This document shows positions 1 through 5,324 of a DNA stretch of 6,806 bases, piece by piece (position 1 is the first letter of the stretch; each line of letters starts with the position of its first letter). The position numbers were made by a program, and so were the translations under genes. The DNA comes from Myxococcota bacterium (GTDB lineage Bacteria; Myxococcota_A; UBA9160; PR03). The notes under the pieces were generated by a model. The model was not told the origin of the DNA and made no database searches. It saw nothing but the letters and a program-made list of their open reading frames with translations. Where the stretch lies: the NCBI GenBank assembly GCA_030066475.1, contig JASJBO010000382.1, positions 1-6,806 on the forward strand. The letters are read 5' to 3'.

Positions 1-114
1 CTCGAGCCCGGCGAGCGGGTCGCGCTGTCGGGGCTGCGCGAGCTGCGCGACGGCCTGCTCGTGCGCGTGCGCGACACCGGCCCGGGCCCGGAGCTGGCGG
101 GGACCGCGCCGTGA
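1..114 (+). CDS. C-terminal end of a probable RND efflux periplasmic adaptor (membrane fusion protein), 5' partial
   Basis: Only the last 37 codons and a TGA stop (112-114) are in the window; the frame is open to the left edge. The peptide begins LEPGERVALSGLRELRDG and continues LLVRV before a Pro/Gly/Ala-rich tail. A run of 'l-GerValsGl-eLrdGllVrv' is the usual end of the membrane-proximal beta domain in RND adaptors of the AcrA/HlyD type, which link the inner-membrane pump to the outer-membrane channel. The stop overlaps the start of the permease gene by four bases (GTGA), as expected for adaptor and pump made from one mRNA. The call rests on this short tail plus its position; any other protein ending in a similar beta strand cannot be excluded from so little sequence. 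Confidence 0.7.
   Translation, partial: LEPGERVALSGLRELRDGLLVRVRDTGPGPELAGTAP
99..103 (+). promoter_or_regulatory. Ribosome binding site supporting the GTG start of the RND permease
   Basis: GGGGA lies seven bases before the GTG at 111, inside the last codons of the upstream adaptor gene. The spacing is good for a Shine-Dalgarno site. It supports the GTG that overlaps the upstream stop as the true start, in keeping with the normal N-terminus of the family (a short amphipathic stretch and then TM1). Confidence 0.5.
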
Positions 115-3100
115 GCCTGCCGCGCTTCAGCGTGAGCCAGCCCGTGCTGGTGAACGTCCTCTTCTTCGTGTGCCTGCTCGGCGGCCTGGCCGCCTGGTCG
201 CGCATCCCCGTCGAGTTCTTCCAGGACATCAACCTCAACGAGGCGCAGATCCGCACGATCTGGCTCGGCGCCTCGGCCGAGGAGGTGGAGCGCCTCGTCA
301 CGCGCAAGCTCGAGGAGGAGCTGATCGGGATCGCCGACATCGACGAGATGCGCTCGGTCTCGTCCGCCGGCCTGTCGGACATCTCGATCGACTTCGACGA
401 GGAGCTGGACGAGGTCGCGTACGAGGCGGCGCTGAACGACGTGCGCGCGGCGATCGACCGCGTCGAGGACCTTCCGCCCGACGCCGAGGAGCCGATCCTC
501 GAGGAGGGCAAGTTCAGCGAGTTCGCGCCGGCGGTGATGGTCGCGGTCGTGGACAGCGGGGGCGTCGGGCCGCTCGCGCTGCGCGAGGTGGCGCGCGACG
601 TCGAGACGCGGGTGAAGCGGCTGCCGGGCGCCAACCGCGTGGAGATCCGCGCCGAGCGCGACCGCGAGGTGCGCGTCCTGGTCGATCGCGACGCCGCGGC
701 GCGCTTCGGCCTCACCGTGGTGGAGGTCGCGGAGCGCATCCGCCGCCAGAACCTGAACCTCCCGGCCGGCACCTTCGAGGCGGGCGACGGCGAGCGCACC
801 GTGCGGGCGCAGGGCGACTACCAGAGCCCTGAGGAGATCCTGTCCACCGTCGTCGCCGAGAACCCGAACGGCACCTTCGTGCGCCTGGGCGAGGTAGCGC
901 GGCTGGAGGAGGCCCTCGAGAAGGCGCGCTTCCGCACCCGTTACAACGGCCAGCCCGCGCTGCTCGTCTCCATCACCAAGAAGTCCGAGGCCGACGTCAT
1001 CCGGCTCGTCGAGGCGGTGGACGCCTGGATCGAGCGGTACCGGCCGCTGCTGCCCGACGGGGTCGTGGTCGCGAAGACCTTCGACACGGCCGCCTTCGTC
1101 AGCTCGCGCATGAGCATCCTGGCCGAGAACCTGGTGGCGGGCGTGCTCTGCGTGATGGCGATCCTGTGGTTCACGATCGGCTTCCGCAACGCCGCGCTCA
1201 CCGTGATCGCGATCCCATTCAGCTTCCTCACCGCGATGATCTTCTTCCCGCTGTTCGGCATCACGATCAACGCCACGACCATCATCGGCATGCTGCTGGT
1301 CTCGGGCATGCTCGTGGACGACGCCATCATCGTGCTCGAGAACATCTACGCCCGCGTCGAACGCGGCGAGCCGCTGCGCGAGGCCGTGGTCCACGGCGCC
1401 GAGGAGGTGCTCTGGCCGGTGGTGGCAGCGGTGGCCACCACCTGCGCCGCCTTCCTCCCGCTGCTGCTGGTCGGCGGCGTGGCCGGGCGCTTCGTCGAGA
1501 TCCTGCCCAAGGCCGTGGTGGTGTGCCTGCTCGCGTCGCTGTTCGAGTGCCTGTTGATCCTGCCGGCGCACTACCTCGACTTCGGCAGCCGCCGGCGCGC
1601 CGACGGCGCCGCCGCGGGCCGGGTCGCGCGGGCGCGGGCGACCGTCGATCGGGGCGTCGCCGCGCTGCGCGACCAGTACGCGCGGGCGCTCGACCTGGTG
1701 CTGGCCCACCGCCTCCCGTTCACCGCGCTCTTCGGCGCCGTCTTCCTGCTCGCGTTCGCCGGTGCCCAGCACCTGCGCGTCGACCTCTTCCCGGGCGAGT
1801 TCGACACCTTCAACGTGCTGTTCGAGGGACCGTCGGACTCGAGCCTGGACCGCAGCGACCGCGTCGCCCAGGGCTACGAGACCGTCATCGCGCCCTTCGT
1901 CGGGGACGACCTGCGCGACGTAGCCACGACGGTCGGGATGAGTGTCGACACGAACTACGACCGCCTGATCGGCACCAACTACGCGATGTCGGTGCTGACG
2001 CTCGAGGCGAGCGAGGAGAACACGGCCTCGCCCGAGCGGGCGCTGTTCCAGATGCAGGAGCGCGTGGAGGCGTGGCGCGCCGAGCAGCCCGGCCGGGTGG
2101 GCGAGCTGCGGGTGCAGGCCGAGCAGGACGGCCCACCGGTCGGCCCGCCGGTCGAGGTGCGCCTGCAGGGCGACGACTACCAGCTCGGAAAGTCGGTCGC
2201 CGGCGAGATGCGCGCCTTCCTCGAGACCATCCCGGGCGTCTACAACGTCGAGGACAACCTGAAGGCCGGAACGCCCGAGATGCGCCTGCTGGTCGACGAC
2301 GAGCGCGCGGCCCGCCACGGCCTGGGCTTCGAGGACCTGGCGCGCGCGCTGCGCGGTGCGAACGACGGCCTGATCGCCTCGAGCCTGCGCGACCCGCTGC
2401 GCAACGAGGACGTCGACATCCGGGTCCGGCTCGAGGACCGCTACCGCCGCGACTTCCACGACCTGCTCGACGTCGAGGTGCGCACGCCCGCCGGCTACCT
2501 GGTGAAGCTCCGCGACGTGGCGGACGTGGAGGTGACGCGCGGCTTCCGCGCCTACCACCGCTACGATGGCAAGCGCACCGTGAGCGTGTTCGCGCAGGTG
2601 GACGACGAGCGCGCCACCTCCCTCACCGCCAACCAGAAGCTGCGGGCCGCGTTCGCCGACCTGCCCGGGCAGCACCCGGAGCTCGAGGTGCGCTACGGCG
2701 GCGAGTACGAGGAGTCGGGCGAGGCCTTCGCCGACCTGTTCCGCGCCTTCCCGGTGGCGCTGGTCGCCATGTACATGATCCTGGCGGCGCTGTTCCGCAG
2801 CTATCTGCAGCCCTTCATCGTGGTGTCGGCCGTCCCGTTCGCGTTCGTCGGCATCATCCTCGGCGTGGCGGCGCTCGACTACAGCGTGAGCTTCGTGCTG
2901 CTCTACGCCGCCGTCGGGCTCACGGGCGTGGTGGTGAACGACTCGCTGGTGATGGTGGCCTTCATCAACCAGGCCCGCCGCGAGGGGGCGGACCTGCTCG
3001 ATGCGGTGCGCCAGTCCGGCGCGCGCCGCTTCCGGCCGATCCTGCTGACCACGCTCACGACCGTCGTGGCGCTGCTGCCGATGGCGCTCGGCCTGCAGGG

Positions 3101-3296
3101 CGCCTCGAAGACCTACGGCCCGTTCGCCGCCTCGATCGCCTTCGGCCTGATCGTGGCAATGGTCGGCACGCTCTTCGCGGTCCCGCTCGCCTACACCACG
3201 CTGATCGTCTGGCAGCGCTGGCTGGCGCGCGCCTGGCGCCGCCGCAGCATCCGCCCCGCGCCCGACGCGGCGCCGCGACCGCGTACGGCGGCGTAG
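111..3296 (+). CDS. RND-family efflux transporter permease (AcrB/MdtB-like, ACR_tran family)
   Basis: This is an inner-membrane proton-driven exporter, the pump of a tripartite efflux system. At 1061 residues it has full family length. TM1 spans about residues 12-31, followed by a first periplasmic porter region (about 32-337), TM2-TM6 (about 338-487), a basic cytoplasmic linker, TM7 (about 533-550), a second porter region (about 551-877), TM8-TM12 (about 878-1034) and an Arg/Pro/Ala-rich tail. TM4 has the signature GMLVDDAIIVLENI, with the proton-relay aspartates D403 and D404. The TM11 region has RFRPILLTTLTTVVALLPMAL-like sequence. TM10 reads GVVVNDSLVMVAFIN, so the position of AcrB Lys940 is Asn943, with Asp944 next to it; this variant relay is treated as a finding. 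The start overlaps the adaptor stop, suggesting translational coupling. No outer-membrane channel gene is visible. The substrate (drugs, lipids, other amphiphiles) cannot be told; the sequence resembles hydrophobe/amphiphile exporters more than metal exporters. The family call is firm. Confidence 0.95.
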   Translation: MSLPRFSVSQPVLVNVLFFVCLLGGLAAWSRIPVEFFQDINLNEAQIRTIWLGASAEEVERLVTRKLEEELIGIADIDEMRSVSSAGLSDISIDFDEELDEVAYEAALNDVRAAIDRVEDLPPDAEEPILEEGKFSEFAPAVMVAVVDSGGVGPLALREVARDVETRVKRLPGANRVEIRAERDREVRVLVDRDAAARFGLTVVEVAERIRRQNLNLPAGTFEAGDGERTVRAQGDYQSPEEILSTVVAENPNGTFVRLGEVARLEEALEKARFRTRYNGQPALLVSITKKSEADVIRLVEAVDAWIERYRPLLPDGVVVAKTFDTAAFVSSRMSILAENLVAGVLCVMAILWFTIGFRNAALTVIAIPFSFLTAMIFFPLFGITINATTIIGMLLVSGMLVDDAIIVLENIYARVERGEPLREAVVHGAEEVLWPVVAAVATTCAAFLPLLLVGGVAGRFVEILPKAVVVCLLASLFECLLILPAHYLDFGSRRRADGAAAGRVARARATVDRGVAALRDQYARALDLVLAHRLPFTALFGAVFLLAFAGAQHLRVDLFPGEFDTFNVLFEGPSDSSLDRSDRVAQGYETVIAPFVGDDLRDVATTVGMSVDTNYDRLIGTNYAMSVLTLEASEENTASPERALFQMQERVEAWRAEQPGRVGELRVQAEQDGPPVGPPVEVRLQGDDYQLGKSVAGEMRAFLETIPGVYNVEDNLKAGTPEMRLLVDDERAARHGLGFEDLARALRGANDGLIASSLRDPLRNEDVDIRVRLEDRYRRDFHDLLDVEVRTPAGYLVKLRDVADVEVTRGFRAYHRYDGKRTVSVFAQVDDERATSLTANQKLRAAFADLPGQHPELEVRYGGEYEESGEAFADLFRAFPVALVAMYMILAALFRSYLQPFIVVSAVPFAFVGIILGVAALDYSVSFVLLYAAVGLTGVVVNDSLVMVAFINQARREGADLLDAVRQSGARRFRPILLTTLTTVVALLPMALGLQGASKTYGPFAASIAFGLIVAMVGTLFAVPLAYTTLIVWQRWLARAWRRRSIRPAPDAAPRPRTAA

Positions 3297-3313
3297 CGCG
3301 CGGACGCTCGCCG
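3289..3313. terminator. Candidate bidirectional stem-loop between convergent genes
   Basis: CGGCG-t-AGCG (3289-3298) can pair with CGCTCGCCG (3305-3313), giving nine base pairs with a single bulged T (3294) and a six-base loop (3299-3304). It lies across the 19-bp gap between the permease stop and the stop of the facing oxidoreductase gene, where both transcripts must end. There is no T-tract on either side, so it is not a classical intrinsic terminator. In such GC-rich DNA short stems arise by chance, so the call is tentative. Confidence 0.33.
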
Positions 3314-3315
3314 GA

Positions 3316-4197
3316 TCAGAACAGGACGTCCGCCGCCCGGTCCAGCTCGTCGGGGTCGAGCGTGGTGGGGACGAGCGACAGCTCGTCGGCGCCCGCGTCG
3401 CGCAGGCCTGCCACGGCCTCCGCCAGCGCCCTGGCCGAGGTCACCCGGACGGTCGGCGCGAGCTGCTCGGCGACGCCAGGGCCCAGGAAGCGCAGGTAGC
3501 GCTTCAGGTAGCGGTCCATCTGCTCGCGCGCGTCGTCGCCGAGCGCGAACCAGAAGCCCGTCAGCAGCACGGGCGCGCGCTCGCGGTCGGCGTCCTTCCA
3601 TGCGCGCCGGGCCGCCTCGAACGAGGTGGAGACCTCGGCGGTCGATGGCCCGAAGCTGAAGCCGCAGAGTCCGTCCGCCCAGCGCGCCGCGCGCACGATC
3701 GACCGCTCGCTGAGCGAGCCCGCGAGGATGGGGGGCCCGCCCGGCTGCACCGGGAAGGGCTCAACCGGGCGCTGGGCGCTCTCGATGGCGAGCTCGCCGG
3801 ACCACACCCGCCGCATCGTCGCGACCTGCTCCTCGAGCACGCGGAGCCGCGGCCGGTCGAAGTCGGCACCGATTCCCTCGAAGTCCTCGCGACGGGCTCC
3901 GGCGCCGACGCCGGCGACGACACGGCCGCCGGAGACGACGTCGAGGGTGGCGAGCTGCTTCGCCTTCAGCACCGCCGAGTGCATCGGGAGCACCACGACG
4001 TTCGTCAGGATCCGCACCCGTTCGGTGGCCGCCGCAGCGGCGCTGAGCGCCACCAGGATCTCGGGGTTGGGGAAGTGGATGCGCTCGCCGGCGGCCACGT
4101 GCGACCAGGGCCCCGCGTCGATGCGGCGCGACCACTCCAGGAGATGGGTGCGGTCCAGGCCGGGCACCATGACGGGAAGGTTGACGCCGATGTCCAC
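3316..4197 (-). CDS. Luciferase-like (LLM class) flavin- or F420-dependent oxidoreductase
   Basis: A 293-residue cytoplasmic TIM-barrel enzyme of the bacterial luciferase-like family (PF00296), which uses reduced FMN or F420 to oxidise or reduce small organic substrates. Seen in the sequence, counted from the GTG at 4197: N-terminal beta strand DIGVNLPVM; WSRRIDAGPW (22-31) with AAGERIHFPNPE (35-46); the family core ATERVRILTNVVVLPMHS (57-74), AKQLATLDVVSGGR (79-92) and VVAGVGAGARREDFEGIG (93-110); and the later GGPPILAGSLSE (153-164) with AARWADG (170-176). Length is normal and no domain is missing. The frame could start at another GTG (4221), adding eight residues, but the family begins at about the chosen GTG, which has GGAG two bases upstream (closer than ideal). 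It stands alone, convergent with the efflux operon and divergent from the peptidase gene. FMN and F420 use cannot be separated from sequence alone, and the substrate is unknown. Confidence 0.88.
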   Translation of the reverse strand: MDIGVNLPVMVPGLDRTHLLEWSRRIDAGPWSHVAAGERIHFPNPEILVALSAAAAATERVRILTNVVVLPMHSAVLKAKQLATLDVVSGGRVVAGVGAGARREDFEGIGADFDRPRLRVLEEQVATMRRVWSGELAIESAQRPVEPFPVQPGGPPILAGSLSERSIVRAARWADGLCGFSFGPSTAEVSTSFEAARRAWKDADRERAPVLLTGFWFALGDDAREQMDRYLKRYLRFLGPGVAEQLAPTVRVTSARALAEAVAGLRDAGADELSLVPTTLDPDELDRAADVLF

Positions 4198-4237
4198 GGC
4201 TCCAGGACTACCACATCGCACGCGTCCGAGCGCGCGA

Positions 4238-4256
4238 AACCCGCGGCAACGCGGTT
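4238..4256 (+). other. Small hairpin with GCAA tetraloop in the divergent intergenic region
   Basis: CCGCG (4241-4245) and CGCGG (4250-4254) form a perfect five-pair stem closed by GCAA, a GNRA-type loop on the plus strand. Two more A-T pairs (4238-4239 with 4255-4256) can be added if C4240 is bulged. It sits about 40 bases upstream of the oxidoreductase start and about 140 upstream of the peptidase start, so it could lie in either leader. Its function is unknown, and chance formation is quite possible in GC-rich DNA. Confidence 0.3.
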
Positions 4257-4260
4257 CCCC

Positions 4261-4290
4261 GGGGCCGGGGCCGGGGCCGCCGCCGGGGCC
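4261..4290 (+). repeat. GGGGCC repeat cluster, near-canonical G-quadruplex candidate
   Basis: Three tandem GGGGCC units (4261-4278) are followed by GCCGCC and a fourth GGGGCC (4285-4290). This gives four runs of four G on the plus strand, with loops of two, two and eight bases; the last is just beyond the usual seven-base limit. CCCC (4257-4260) immediately precedes the first G run and could compete by forming a CCCC/GGGG duplex. The cluster lies in the 199-bp region between two divergent genes, where a quadruplex or hairpin could affect both promoters. The rest of the region shows no convincing -35/-10 pair: TATGGT at 4338-4343 is the only mild -10 match and lacks a -35. Confidence 0.55.
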
Positions 4291-4382
4291 GAGGCCATCG
4301 CCGCAAGCGCGACGACCGTGAGCCCGGGCAGATGGGATATGGTCGGCGCGAGGCGGCGGCGGACGCTCGCCGCCCCGAAGTG

Positions 4383-4389
4383 AAAGGAG
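4383..4389 (+). promoter_or_regulatory. Strong Shine-Dalgarno site that fixes the peptidase start
   Basis: AAAGGAG ends seven bases before the ATG at 4397, close to ideal for translation initiation. The frame upstream of this ATG meets a TGA at 4319-4321 with no ATG, GTG or TTG codon between, so no longer form with a signal peptide is possible. The site therefore decides that the protein begins directly at its peptidoglycan-binding domain. Confidence 0.8.
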
Positions 4390-4396
4390 TCATCCC

Positions 4397-5287
4397 ATGC
4401 TGCAGGTAGGCGACCGAGGAGAAGACGTTCGGACCCTTCAGGAGAGTCTCGCGCAGCTGGGATACCGACCGGGCAAGGTGGACGGCATCTTCGGCGAGAA
4501 GACCGAAGACGCCCTCATCCGCTTCCAGGAGGCCCAGGGCATCCTCGCCGACGGCACCCTGTCGACCCAGACCCAGGAGATGCTCGAGCGGGCCCTGAGC
4601 GAGCAGGTGCTCGAGCAGCAGTCCCCGGGCGTCGACTCGCTCGAGCGCAGCGGCGAGCGCCTGCCGTTCGTGCGGGTGCCGGCGGACGCGTACCGCGATG
4701 GCTACGACCGGTTCTTCCTGCGCTCGGACGTGGCCGAAGCCTATACGCGCGTGCGCGACGTCGTCGTCGAGGCCGGCGGCAAGCTCACCAGCTCGGGCGC
4801 GCGCCGCTCGCTCACCGCGCACGTGAGCCCGAGCCGAAGCGCCACGTCGTTCCACTACACCGGCCGGGCGCTCGACCTGATGGTCGGCAGCGGCATGGAA
4901 GCACCGTCGCGCGACCCGTACGTCGTCGCCGCCGACGGAGACCGCCGCTGGCGCGTCTACGCCCGCGCGGAGGGAGCCGAGCGGCGAGAGGTCGAGGCGG
5001 TCACCTACGGCTCGCGCACCAGGGGACGTCCGGTGGAGGGCCACTTCCTCGATCTCACCGCCCTGTTCGAGTCCGAGGGCTTCGCGCGCATCCGGGCGCG
5101 GAAGTCCTTCTTCTCGGGCGGGACGTGGCTGGGCGCCGAGTGGTGGCACTTCCAGTACGAGCGCGGCCTCGAGCCCGGCGTCTCGACCTTCGGCGGCGAG
5201 CTCCTCAGGGTGTACTCCGAGGACACGCTGCGAGAAACGCCGCCCTGGAGGTTTCGCGACCGCGTGTTCGGGAGGAACTGGGGCTGA
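4397..5287 (+). CDS. Peptidoglycan-binding domain fused to M15-like (VanX/VanY-type) zinc D,D-peptidase
   Basis: A 296-residue predicted peptidoglycan hydrolase. Residues 1-66 are a PG_binding_1 domain: LQVGDRGEDVRTLQ, then LGYRPGKVDGIFGEKTEDAL and IRFQEAQG. A Glu/Gln-rich linker (about 67-90) leads to a zinc peptidase fold: GGKLTSSGARRSL (127-139), SFHYTGRALDL (151-161) and EWWHFQY (248-254). By analogy with VanX (H116, D123, E181, H184), the zinc ligands are H153, D160 and H251, and the catalytic base is E248; both the H-x6-D and E-x2-H spacings match. The expected activity is cleavage of a D-Ala-D-Ala or related peptide-stem bond. About 87 residues separate D160 from E248, against 57 in VanX, so there is an extra insert. 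No signal peptide or membrane segment is present, and the start is secure, which is odd for an enzyme acting on the wall; release by lysis or a dedicated export route would be needed. It is alone on its strand, facing the propeller gene across 37 bp. The family call is good; the exact bond cleaved is unknown. Confidence 0.85.
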   Translation: MLQVGDRGEDVRTLQESLAQLGYRPGKVDGIFGEKTEDALIRFQEAQGILADGTLSTQTQEMLERALSEQVLEQQSPGVDSLERSGERLPFVRVPADAYRDGYDRFFLRSDVAEAYTRVRDVVVEAGGKLTSSGARRSLTAHVSPSRSATSFHYTGRALDLMVGSGMEAPSRDPYVVAADGDRRWRVYARAEGAERREVEAVTYGSRTRGRPVEGHFLDLTALFESEGFARIRARKSFFSGGTWLGAEWWHFQYERGLEPGVSTFGGELLRVYSEDTLRETPPWRFRDRVFGRNWG

Positions 5288-5324
5288 ACCCGAGGGGCGG
5301 GCGCCGCGCTGGCGTGCCGGCTCG

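Noticed and set aside
1166..3499. Long plus-strand open frame of 777 codons overlapping the RND permease
   Set aside because: It is rich in Arg, Gly, Ala and Pro and has no domain pattern. It is the shifted-frame shadow of the permease, as expected in high-GC DNA.
3316..4221. Longer form of the oxidoreductase from the GTG at 4221
   Set aside because: The eight extra residues (MRCGSPGA) precede the usual first beta strand of the family, and there is no clear ribosome binding site upstream. The GTG at 4197 fits the family N-terminus better.
3626..4321. Plus-strand open frame of 231 codons opposite the oxidoreductase
   Set aside because: It has low-complexity Ser/Arg/Pro composition and no motif, while the opposite strand carries the full luciferase-like signature.
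4338..4343. TATGGT as a -10 promoter element for the peptidase gene
   Set aside because: It matches four of six bases, but no -35-like hexamer lies 16-18 bases upstream. The evidence is too weak to call a promoter.
4208..5149. Minus-strand open frame of 313 codons opposite the peptidase gene
   Set aside because: It is antisense to a gene with clear zinc motifs and a strong ribosome binding site. Its own translation has no recognisable domain, and its 3' part runs through the G-rich intergenic repeat.
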